From contig CANLFK010000018.1 of the NCBI GenBank assembly GCA_947489925.1, positions 1-19,918 of the forward strand: a stretch of DNA of 19,918 nt, given 5' to 3'. The position numbers and the translations under genes are program-made. Below are positions 7,983 through 14,528 of the stretch, piece by piece (position 1 is the first letter of the stretch; the number at the start of each line of letters is the position of its first letter). Source of the DNA: Candidatus Caenarcanales bacterium (lineage in GTDB: Bacteria; Cyanobacteriota; Vampirovibrionia; Caenarcaniphilales; Caenarcanaceae). Under the pieces are notes generated by a model. That model searched no databases, was not told the DNA's origin, and saw only the letters and a program-made list of their open reading frames with translations.

Positions 7983-8729
7983 TTATTTATCTACTACTTT
8001 ACGATCTTTATAACAAGCAATATAAGTTTTGTAATTTTTGTAGGTGATTTGCTCTTTACAAGGAATAAGTTTTGCATTAACAGCATAAATGCCAGCTTCC
8101 AAAATACTACTATTAGCTTGACATTTTTCTAAAACATCTCCTGTAATTTGCCAAGCTAAGCAAGGGTTTTTAATATTTGGTTTCAGTAAAGTATTTAATA
8201 AAGCTTTGGTTTCTTTTTTGCTTAAGCTTAAATTCTTGTGATACTGATTAGTTAAATCTTTAATAGCTTCAGTCGATTCAATATTTGCATTAAAAGTTTT
8301 TTCGTGTGTATTGCTTATTGTTAGACTGATTTGTCCTTTTAAGTTAGTTTCATTGATATTTTCAGTTTTAATCTCAAGCTTTCCTGATTCTGTTTTTGGC
8401 TCGGGTTTAAGTTTAATTTTAAGCTCTCTTGGCTTGGTTTTTAGTTTTTGAATCTCTTTAGGCTTTACTTTAGAAATAATAGTTTTATCTTTGTCTTTAT
8501 CTTTATTGGCCAATTTATTAGACTTTTTTAAAAGATCTTTTGAAGACTTTTCTGGAATATTTTTTAAACGATTAAGTTTTTGTGGTTTTTCTATTTTTTT
8601 ACTTTCAATTTTGACTTTAACTAAGGATGATTGCTGAGCAAGCTTTTGACAATGAAACAAATTAAACAAAATTACAGTACACAAAAACAAATTGCCCGCA
8701 ATTAAAGATATTAATAAATATAAATTCAT
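7983..8729 (-). CDS. Membrane-anchored Lys-rich protein with Cys-rich C-terminus
   Basis: I do not recognise this 248-residue protein. It has one N-terminal membrane segment (about 4-26), then a long charged, strongly Lys-rich region of low complexity (about 38-122, with KPKEIQKLKTKPRELKIKLK). The more ordinary C-terminal part (about 165-248) has four cysteines at 190 (PCLAW), 203 (KCQ), 224 (PCKE) and 239 (ACYK), which could form two disulphides if the domain faces outward. The single-helix anchor plus extended charged linker resembles TonB or other envelope-spanning proteins in layout only; no TonB C-terminal motif is seen. It ends 13 bases from the convergent clpC. The Lys-rich codons fit the AT-rich genome. 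The function is unknown. Confidence 0.75.
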   Translation of the reverse strand: MNLYLLISLIAGNLFLCTVILFNLFHCQKLAQQSSLVKVKIESKKIEKPQKLNRLKNIPEKSSKDLLKKSNKLANKDKDKDKTIISKVKPKEIQKLKTKPRELKIKLKPEPKTESGKLEIKTENINETNLKGQISLTISNTHEKTFNANIESTEAIKDLTNQYHKNLSLSKKETKALLNTLLKPNIKNPCLAWQITGDVLEKCQANSSILEAGIYAVNAKLIPCKEQITYKNYKTYIACYKDRKVVDK

Positions 8730-8795
8730 AAAGCTTTAGAACTAATAAAGCTAAGTTGTTGTTCCTAAATTTATTATTTTTAAGCTTAGTTTAGG

Positions 8796-8801
8796 TATAA
8801 T
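8796..8801 (+). promoter_or_regulatory. Probable -10 box of the Bax inhibitor-1 gene
   Basis: A perfect TATAAT lies 29 bases upstream of ATG 8831. Immediately before it, CCTAAA (8764-8769) and TTTAGG (8790-8795) form an inverted pair 20 bases apart that could be an operator. The -35 is poor, which would fit an activator-dependent promoter. Confidence 0.4.
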
Positions 8802-8830
8802 TTAAATAATCAACTTATTTTTTAAGTTTC

Positions 8831-9565
8831 ATGAGCGACAATCCAGTTTTTTCCGAAAAATCATTTAAAGTAAATCCGCAAGACTTGACTGAAAAGCCAA
8901 TGACCTTGAATGGAACTATTATTAAAACCTTTATTTTGACCTTAATTGTATGTTTGGCTGGGGCTTATGGTTGGTCTCAGGGCAAATTACACCCAAATCT
9001 TATTGGTCTTTTTGTGATGGGCGGTGGAATTCTTGGCTTTGCAATAGCTTTAATAACCACTTTCAAAAAAGAATGGTCTCCCGTTTTGTCTTTGGTTTAT
9101 AGTTTGGCTGAAGGCGTTTTTCTGGGAGCTATGTCTTTGATTTTTGAAATGAAATATCCTGGTATTGTTTCTCAAACTGTTTTATGTACCATTGGAGTAA
9201 CTTTTTCTTGTTTATTTTTATATCGTAGCGGCTTAATCAAAGTTGATGAAAAATTTAAATCAGTTATTTTTATGGCTACTGCCGCAATTGGTTTAGTTTA
9301 TTTAGCCACTTTTGCTTTAAGCTTTTTTAATATTCAAATTCCATATATTCATAATTCTGGCTTGATTGGAATTGGGTTTAGTGTGTTTACAACTATAATT
9401 GCTTCTTTAAATTTATTAGTTGATTTTGATTTTATAGATCAAGCTTCGGCTAATGGATCTTTTCCAAATTATATGGAGTGGTATGGAGCTTTTGGCTTAA
9501 TGGTAACTTTGGTTTGGGTTTATATTGAAATACTAAGATTATTATCTAAGCTAAGAAGAAATTAA
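8831..9565 (+). CDS. Bax inhibitor-1/YccA family membrane protein
   Basis: This 244-residue protein has seven likely membrane helices (near residues 29-47, 56-77, 86-105, 112-131, 143-163, 176-197 and 216-237). Its C-terminal signature, DFDFID (198-203) followed by MEWYGAFGLMVTLVWVYIEI, belongs to the Bax inhibitor-1-like family PF12811, a bacterial branch of the TMBIM superfamily. Superfamily members are proton-sensitive calcium leak channels or membrane stress regulators; the exact role of this branch is not known. The short N-terminus has the common SDNPVFSEKSF opening (the family often begins with S-NP-F). The gene has its own TATAAT box and sits 64 bases before the YtxH cluster, which has another. 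Confidence 0.93.
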   Translation: MSDNPVFSEKSFKVNPQDLTEKPMTLNGTIIKTFILTLIVCLAGAYGWSQGKLHPNLIGLFVMGGGILGFAIALITTFKKEWSPVLSLVYSLAEGVFLGAMSLIFEMKYPGIVSQTVLCTIGVTFSCLFLYRSGLIKVDEKFKSVIFMATAAIGLVYLATFALSFFNIQIPYIHNSGLIGIGFSVFTTIIASLNLLVDFDFIDQASANGSFPNYMEWYGAFGLMVTLVWVYIEILRLLSKLRRN

Positions 9566-9591
9566 AAATAGTCAATATGAAAAAACAAGAT

Positions 9592-9597
9592 TATAAT
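9592..9597 (+). promoter_or_regulatory. Probable -10 box of the YtxH cluster
   Basis: A perfect TATAAT lies 32 bases before ATG 9630, with TAGTCA (9569-9574, four of six matches to TTGACA) 17 bases further upstream. This suggests that the YtxH / DUF948-like / YtxH genes are transcribed from here and not only by read-through. Confidence 0.4.
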
Positions 9598-9629
9598 AAT
9601 AAATAAGTAAACTATCAAAAATTAAAATA

Positions 9630-10022
9630 ATGTCAGGCGAAAACAAAGAAAAATCTCTATTAGCAGGTCTCTTGCTTGGATTAGTAAGTGGAGCGATATT
9701 TACTCTATTATATACACCCAAAAAAGGTAGTGAAGTACGGGAAGAATTACTTTCTAAAGCCGATGAATTACCAGATGAAGTAAATAAATTATTGGCTGAT
9801 ATTAAAGATTTATACAAAAAATCCTCGGCATTAGTTATTGAAACGGGCAAAGAAAAATACGGGAAATTAAAAGCTGTCAGCGAAGAAACTGCCAATAAAT
9901 TAAAAATAGTTGGTGAACACCAGTATGACAAATTAAAAACAGCTTTGTCAGTGGCAGATAAAACCATTAAAGAAAAAGTATTTACAACAAATCAACAAGA
10001 ATCAAAAAAAGAGGATGCCTAA
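9630..10022 (+). CDS. YtxH domain protein (first of two)
   Basis: This 130-residue protein has an N-terminal membrane segment rich in Gly (about 9-27, LLAGLLLGLVSGAIFTLLY). It is followed at once by the YtxH hallmark TPKKGSEVREEL (29-40) and a long charged helical tail likely to form a coiled coil. YtxH proteins (PF12732) are small envelope-anchored proteins, often stress-induced and sometimes annotated as gas-vesicle-like; their biochemical role is unknown. The stop is three bases from the start of the next gene, so the two are translationally linked. There is no strong Shine-Dalgarno sequence. No gas vesicle structural genes are present, so a gas vesicle role is unlikely here. Confidence 0.85.
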   Translation: MSGENKEKSLLAGLLLGLVSGAIFTLLYTPKKGSEVREELLSKADELPDEVNKLLADIKDLYKKSSALVIETGKEKYGKLKAVSEETANKLKIVGEHQYDKLKTALSVADKTIKEKVFTTNQQESKKEDA

Positions 10023-10025
10023 TTT

Positions 10026-10343
10026 ATGAATTTACAATTATTGGGAACAATTTCGATTGTATCTTTAAGTGTTTTGAGTTTAACTTTATTTGCTTTATTA
10101 ATTTGTTTAATACCAATAATTAGTCAAGTTGCTCAATTATTAAATTCACTAAATTTGACCGTAAAAGTTTTTAATGATGGTATTTTGCCTAACTTAACCA
10201 AATTATCTGAGATATTAGGAAAAGTAAAAAAAGCAGTTGATTCTGGGCAAAATTTCGGTGATAAAATTGGTAAGTCAGCTAATGCCTTTTCTGCTGGTAT
10301 TAAAGCTGGCGTAAAATCTTACTTTAATAAGGAGGCAAAATAA
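10026..10343 (+). CDS. Small membrane protein, DUF948-like
   Basis: This 105-residue protein begins with one long hydrophobic helix (about 7-34). An amphipathic region with repeated hydrophobic heptads follows (SQVAQLLNSLNLTVKVFN, then KLSEILGKVKKAVDSG), and the protein ends in a Gly/Lys-rich tail (KSANAFSAGIKAGVKSYF). This layout matches DUF948 (YoxC-type) proteins, which commonly sit next to YtxH genes, and the neighbourhood supports the call. The sequence similarity alone is weak. The gene lies between two YtxH genes with gaps of three and two bases. Its product probably forms a membrane-anchored complex with them, which is inference. Confidence 0.7.
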   Translation: MNLQLLGTISIVSLSVLSLTLFALLICLIPIISQVAQLLNSLNLTVKVFNDGILPNLTKLSEILGKVKKAVDSGQNFGDKIGKSANAFSAGIKAGVKSYFNKEAK

Positions 10344-10345
10344 TT

Positions 10346-10654
10346 ATGTGTAACAACAAAGATCAAGTATTTAATTTTATTGGCGGATTAATCTTGGGTG
10401 GTATTATTGGAGCAGTAACTGCTGCTTTGACTACTCCTTTTAGTGGTCAAGAAGCTCAAGATGAAGTTATCAAGGCTTATAATAATAGCTTAAAAGAAAC
10501 AAAAGACTCATTAAATGACATAGGTCATGAAGCTAAAGATAAAGCTCAAGTTATACTTAATAATATAAAAGACAAAGCATATGATGTTGCTTCTCGTTTT
10601 GAGGAATTGGCTAATAAAGGGGCTGGTGTTTTAATTGAAGACGAAATCGTTTAA
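10346..10654 (+). CDS. YtxH domain protein (second of two)
   Basis: This 102-residue protein has a Gly-rich membrane segment (about 10-29, FIGGLILGGIIGAVTAALTT), the YtxH-type junction TPFSGQEAQDEV (30-41) and a charged helix of about 55 residues. It is related to the protein at 9630 in layout but not close in sequence, so a recent duplication is unlikely. A strong Shine-Dalgarno GGAGG (10331-10335) lies inside the end of the preceding gene, ten bases before ATG 10346. The following methyltransferase gene starts 11 bases after its stop and is probably in the same transcript. Confidence 0.85.
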   Translation: MCNNKDQVFNFIGGLILGGIIGAVTAALTTPFSGQEAQDEVIKAYNNSLKETKDSLNDIGHEAKDKAQVILNNIKDKAYDVASRFEELANKGAGVLIEDEIV

Positions 10655-10665
10655 TAGTATTTAAA

Positions 10666-12033
10666 TTGAATAAAACTTTATTAGATTCAGAGCATATTTT
10701 GAAAATTGAAAAAATAGTATATGGCGGTCACGGTTTAGCTCGTGAAGGAAATAAAACTTTTTTAATATCTCATGTTGCTCCTAATGAATTAATTAAAGCT
10801 AATTTTAAATATCGCAGTAAAGGTATTAATTGGGCAAAATTAGAAGAAATTATTGAACCCAATTCAGAAATTAGAATAAACCCTCTCTGTGAGCATGTCG
10901 GTCTTTGTGGCGGCTGTGTTTTTCAGCATTTAAACTATGAAAGCCAAATTCAAACTAAAGAAAATATTCTGAAAGAAATTTATGATTATAGTATTGAACT
11001 GGAGCAATCATTAATTTCGCCACAACAATTTAATTATCGAAATAAATGTGAATTAACTTTTGGCAATAATCCAGATACTGGTTTGTTAGAATTAGGCTTT
11101 CATCCAGCGGGGAAATTTTTTGAGGTTTTGAATATAAAAAAATGTCATTTATTGCCAGCTTTAATGTGGAATATTTTACAAGAAATTCAAAATTTGACCT
11201 CTCATAGCTCTCTGAAAGCTTATCAGGATTTAAAAGATCAAGGGTTTTGGTCTACAGTTACTATTAGGCAAAGTTCTTCGAGTAATGAAGTTTTAATTAT
11301 TTTTAAGGTAAATGATAAAGAAGAAAATAAAGCTGAATTAATGAAGTTAAGCGAGCAATTATTAAATAAATTTCCAGAAGTAAAAGGTATTTTATTGCGT
11401 CCTGCTCCGAGGGGAAAGTTACAAATTTTATTTGGTCGGGATACTTTAAGCCAAAAGCTTGGTTTAGACTTTGAATTAATTTATCAAGCCGAAAACTTTT
11501 TTCAGATTAATACTTTTATTTTGCCAGCTTTTTTGGATTTATTAGTAAGTGAGATTAAAAATTTAAATATTGATTTTGATGTAATTTATGATTTATTTGC
11601 AGGAGTTGGAGCTTTAGGACTGTATAGTGCCTTTAAATTACCCAATATTAGAAAATTTGTTGGAGCTGAATCAGATGAAATTGCTTGCAAAATAGCTAGC
11701 TTGAATGCGGAACTAAATAATTTAAATAATTATCAAAGCCACCATATAGACCTTTATAAAAGAGGTTGGGGACAAAGACTAGCTGAAAACAATAAAAATA
11801 TATGTGCAATTATTGATCCACCCAGAGCTGGTTTAAGCCAAAAAACTTTAAAAGATTTAATTGATTTGAGAGCAAAAAATATAATTTATATTAGCTGTAA
11901 TCCGACCACTCAGCGAAGAGATATAAAACTTTTGGAAGAAGCAAATTATAAATTAAAAAGTTTAAGATTAATTGATATGTTTCCGCAAACGCATCATTTA
12001 GAATCAATGGCAATTTTAAGTAATTTTGATTAA
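10666..12033 (+). CDS. RlmD/RumA-type RNA (uracil-C5) methyltransferase
   Basis: The enzyme methylates C5 of uracil in RNA with S-adenosylmethionine; RlmD modifies U1939 of E. coli 23S rRNA. Domains: an N-terminal TRAM region (about 1-65), an iron-sulphur site with C75, C81, C84 and C160 (CEHVGLCGGC and KKCHLL) as in RlmD, and a C-terminal Rossmann domain with SAM motif YDLFAGVGALG (308-318), DPPRAGLS (384-391), catalytic C411 in ISCNP and the base E446 in HHLES. Its 455 residues are a normal length. The start is TTG 10666, since no in-frame ATG occurs before the conserved region. The Cys set points to RlmD and not TrmA, but the bacterial family includes RlmC-like and dual-specific enzymes, so the exact target is not certain. 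Confidence 0.93.
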   Translation: MNKTLLDSEHILKIEKIVYGGHGLAREGNKTFLISHVAPNELIKANFKYRSKGINWAKLEEIIEPNSEIRINPLCEHVGLCGGCVFQHLNYESQIQTKENILKEIYDYSIELEQSLISPQQFNYRNKCELTFGNNPDTGLLELGFHPAGKFFEVLNIKKCHLLPALMWNILQEIQNLTSHSSLKAYQDLKDQGFWSTVTIRQSSSSNEVLIIFKVNDKEENKAELMKLSEQLLNKFPEVKGILLRPAPRGKLQILFGRDTLSQKLGLDFELIYQAENFFQINTFILPAFLDLLVSEIKNLNIDFDVIYDLFAGVGALGLYSAFKLPNIRKFVGAESDEIACKIASLNAELNNLNNYQSHHIDLYKRGWGQRLAENNKNICAIIDPPRAGLSQKTLKDLIDLRAKNIIYISCNPTTQRRDIKLLEEANYKLKSLRLIDMFPQTHHLESMAILSNFD

Positions 12034-12092
12034 ATAAAGCATTTGATGGTATATTGGCTGAATATTGAAACTTAGATATGCAATAAATTTAA

Positions 12093-12443
12093 ATGACAAA
12101 GAAACACTTTTGGGGCAAAAAATATATTTTAAATAGTGGCAGGGAAATTGACCTAAGCTGCGAAGAGAATAATGAAATAACTTCGATGTTAGCTATCTTT
12201 AATCATTTAGACTCAGTGCATGAAATTACAAAACCAATGTCTATTCATTTGGAATGGCAAAAAGGAAATCAAGATCCAGTAATTTCAATTGAATGCCGTG
12301 GTGGTTCTCCTGTTGGCTCTCGTCCTATTTCAGAGTCAGAATTACCAATTGAAGGTTTGAATGGTAATCAAGATAAATTAAAAGCAAGTGAAATTTTAGA
12401 ATTGATTGAAATAATGAAAAACTTTTACGGAAAATTAGTTTAA
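12093..12443 (+). CDS. Hypothetical protein, 116 residues
   Basis: I do not recognise this protein. It is soluble and mildly acidic, with a basic aromatic start (TKKHFWGKKY), a probable beta-rich middle (SIHLEWQKGNQDPVISIECR), a Gly/Ser/Pro loop (GGSPVGSRPIS) and a C-terminal amphipathic helix (SEILELIEIMKNFYGKLV). It has no membrane segment or signal peptide. The ATG has no Shine-Dalgarno sequence. Its last nine bases overlap the 3' end of nuoC on the opposite strand. Base composition and codon use match the neighbouring core genes, so it is probably a real, lineage-specific gene. The start is supported by a stop in the same frame just upstream. Confidence 0.75.
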   Translation: MTKKHFWGKKYILNSGREIDLSCEENNEITSMLAIFNHLDSVHEITKPMSIHLEWQKGNQDPVISIECRGGSPVGSRPISESELPIEGLNGNQDKLKASEILELIEIMKNFYGKLV

Positions 12444-13037
12444 ATCCTGATTTATAAATTCTGCTTGACTGCGATCAGAACGATTAATGGCTTTTGCTGG
12501 AATTTTAATAGCGGTAATTGGTCCATTTAAAGCGTCTAAAGGTGGAATATAATTTTTTCTAAGAGGGAAACCGACCCATTCGTCTGGGTTTAAAATCCTT
12601 TTTAGATTTGGATGATTAATAAAATTAATTCCTTGTAAATCCCAAATTTCTCTTTCATACCAATTGGCAATTGCAAATAAATTATGAATTGATTGAATTA
12701 ATGGGTTTTCTTTGGCTAAATTCACTTTTAAGCAAATCATTGAATAAGGCTCTAGGCTTTGCAATTGATAAATTATCTGAAAAGCTTCTTTATATTCAAT
12801 AGCATTAATTAAAAGCAGAGTTTCATATTTCAAATTATCTTTCAAATAACTCATTAAAAGCTCTAATTGAGCCGAATCTTCTAGTAAAATACATTCAGTT
12901 TCACTATTAGCTAAATTTGGCTGAGGAAAACATTTAAATTGATCTTTTATTTTCAATCCGACAGTTTGCCATTTTACTTTTAAGTTATCTGGTTTGGCAG
13001 TTACAGTTTTGGAAGCTGGATTTGAATCTTCACTCAT
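12435..13037 (-). CDS. nuoC: NADH dehydrogenase subunit C (30 kDa subunit)
   Basis: NuoC (NdhJ in cyanobacteria) is part of the peripheral arm of complex I, which passes electrons to quinone and pumps protons. The 30 kDa signature spans residues 125-162: NWYEREIWDLQGI, then HPNLKRILNPDEW, GFPLRKNY. The second half of the helix motif is WDLQGI where most homologues have YDMFGI. The N-terminal 45 residues are poorly conserved, as is usual. At 200 residues it is a single NuoC, not fused to NuoD. No other complex I gene is in the window: the downstream neighbour is a convergent hypothetical gene that overlaps it by nine bases, and upstream is divergent mqnC. It is therefore an isolated subunit gene. 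Confidence 0.93.
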   Translation of the reverse strand: MSEDSNPASKTVTAKPDNLKVKWQTVGLKIKDQFKCFPQPNLANSETECILLEDSAQLELLMSYLKDNLKYETLLLINAIEYKEAFQIIYQLQSLEPYSMICLKVNLAKENPLIQSIHNLFAIANWYEREIWDLQGINFINHPNLKRILNPDEWVGFPLRKNYIPPLDALNGPITAIKIPAKAINRSDRSQAEFINQDLN

Positions 13038-13144
13038 AAATTAAAAAATCTCAAAATAAATAATAAAACAATAATATTAAATTATATTCTTTACAGGGCT
13101 TTTGTAAGTGTAAAATTAAAAAAATAGCTGAATAATTATATTTT

Positions 13145-14251
13145 ATGGTCTTTACTACTGATTTGTCTATTGAAAAAATTTTAAATAAAGCTCTCGCCTC
13201 TCAACGAATTAGCCCAGAAGAAGCTTTGATTTTATTTAAGGAAGCCAATTTGCAAGATTTAGGTCAAGTCGCTCATCAAATCAGGCTAAAAAAGCATAAT
13301 CCAAAACAGGTAAGTTTTATTATTGACCGAAATATAAATTATACAAATGCTTGTACTGCCAGTTGTCGTTTTTGTGCTTTTGCTCATTGGCCCGGAGACA
13401 AAAGGATTTATGTTTTAAATTATGAAGTAATCAAAGAAAAAATCCAAGAATTAATTGACCAAGGTGGAACTCAAGTTTTATTGCAAGGCGGGCATAATCC
13501 AGAGCTGAAAATTGAATATTATGAAGAATTATTTACTTATATTAAAGCTGAATTTCCACAAGTTATTTTGCATGCTCTGTCTCCATCTGAAATTGAACAT
13601 ATTATGCAAATTAGTCAAATTAGTTTAGATGAAACTTTAGATCGTTTAATTAAAGCGGGTTGGCAATCTTTACCGGGAGGAGGAGCTGAAATTTTGGTTG
13701 AGAGAGTGCGAAATATATTAAGTCCTTTAAAAACCTCATCTGAAAATTGGCTAAATATTATGAAAGCGGCTCACAAAAAAGGTATTAAAGGCTCAGCAAC
13801 AATGATGTTTGGGCATGTTGAAACCTTTGCCGAAAGAATAGAACATTTGAATAGATTAAGAGATTTACAAGATGAGACAAATGGCTTTCGAGCTTTTATA
13901 AGTTGGTCTTTTCAGGCGGGAGACACACCATTATCGAAAGATATTAATTTACAAACTGGAGAAGGAACTGGTGATGGTTTAGATTATTTGCGTACTCAAG
14001 CTATTTCACGCATATTTTTAGATAATTTTGAAAATATTCAGGCTTCATGGGTTACACAAGGCTTTGGTATTGGTCAATTGGCTTTATTTTATGGAGCTAA
14101 TGATTTTGGTGGCACAATGCTTGAAGAAAATGTTGTTTCAGCGGCAGGAACAATTAATAGCAAGTCTAATGCCGAAGAATTAACTTATCAAATCAATAAA
14201 GCTGGTTTTCAGGCGGTTGAAAGAGATACTTTTTATAATTTTAAAGTATAA
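13145..14251 (+). CDS. mqnC: Cyclic dehypoxanthinyl futalosine synthase
   Basis: MqnC is the radical SAM enzyme that cyclises dehypoxanthine futalosine in the futalosine pathway to menaquinone. The cluster motif C-x3-C-x2-C is C70, C74 and C77 (NACTASCRFCAFAHWPGDK), preceded by the family's IDRNINYTN. The C-terminal signatures FISWSFQAGDTPL, SWVTQGFGIGQLALFYGAND and MLEENVVSAAG separate it from the paralogous MqnE and from CofH/CofG. At 368 residues it is full length. It is transcribed divergently from nuoC across 107 bases, where TTTACA (13090) and TAAAAT (13111) make a weak candidate promoter with a short 15-base spacer. Other mqn genes are not in the window. Confidence 0.95.
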   Translation: MVFTTDLSIEKILNKALASQRISPEEALILFKEANLQDLGQVAHQIRLKKHNPKQVSFIIDRNINYTNACTASCRFCAFAHWPGDKRIYVLNYEVIKEKIQELIDQGGTQVLLQGGHNPELKIEYYEELFTYIKAEFPQVILHALSPSEIEHIMQISQISLDETLDRLIKAGWQSLPGGGAEILVERVRNILSPLKTSSENWLNIMKAAHKKGIKGSATMMFGHVETFAERIEHLNRLRDLQDETNGFRAFISWSFQAGDTPLSKDINLQTGEGTGDGLDYLRTQAISRIFLDNFENIQASWVTQGFGIGQLALFYGANDFGGTMLEENVVSAAGTINSKSNAEELTYQINKAGFQAVERDTFYNFKV

Positions 14252-14270
14252 GAGTTAGAGGAACACAAAC

Positions 14271-14314
14271 TGCAATGCCGATTGAAGCGAAACTTTAAAG
14301 CAATCACAATTGCA
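14271..14314 (+). repeat. Imperfect inverted repeat at left edge of repeat region
   Basis: TGCAATGCCGATTG (14271-14284) and CAATCACAATTGCA (14301-14314) can pair as two stems, TGCAAT and GATTG, with a three-base internal loop; a 16-base terminal loop contains AACTTTAAAG. No T-run follows, so it is not a typical intrinsic terminator. The same sequence recurs inverted at the start of the window. Confidence 0.55.
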
Positions 14315-14325
14315 AGTCTCTCGCT

Positions 14326-14392
14326 AAAGAATTTTGTCTTTTCACCCCCAACCCCCTGAAAGTGGGCTATTAGAGAGTGGAGTTGGGAATTT
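14326..14392 (+). repeat. Hairpin repeat, copy 2
   Basis: This is the second copy of the element at 617-684. The core at 14345-14368 is identical over 24 bases and both flanks diverge gradually. It lies in the 3' intergenic region between the convergent mqnC and selO. The folding is the same as copy 1 (CCCCCT-GAA-AGTGGG). A reading frame that passes through it (14334-14576) is Pro/Leu-rich, lacks a Shine-Dalgarno sequence and overlaps selO, and is rejected as a gene. Confidence 0.65.
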
Positions 14393-14433
14393 AGACCTTG
14401 AAGACAGAAATTTTCAAACAGATTTATTGAGTG

Positions 14434-14522
14434 TCCCCTTCGGGGAATGGCGTAAGCCTAGGGGGCTAAGACTTGAATTCTTGAGAAGCTTTTTGTGTTT
14501 TTTATCTGTCGAACTCACATTA
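14434..14522 (+). repeat. GC-rich hairpin and right edge of repeat region
   Basis: TCCCC-TTC-GGGGA (14434-14446) is a compact hairpin, which may alternatively close on a TTCG tetraloop. A second G/C-rich stretch (GCCTAGGGGGC, 14456-14466) follows, unusual in so AT-rich a genome. The segment ends with GAACTCACATTA (14511-14522), also present at 49-60. It looks like part of the same repeat unit as 14271-14392. A transcription-termination role for the convergent gene pair is possible, but there is no adjacent T-run. Confidence 0.45.
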
Positions 14523-14528
14523 AGTAAA

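Noticed and set aside
9572..9967. 131-codon minus-strand frame opposite the first YtxH gene
   Set aside because: It is a shadow of the plus-strand gene, which has family motifs, a promoter-like box and tight operon spacing.
14434..14446. TCCCC-TTC-GGGGA as an intrinsic terminator
   Set aside because: No T-run follows on either strand, so only a structural hairpin can be claimed.
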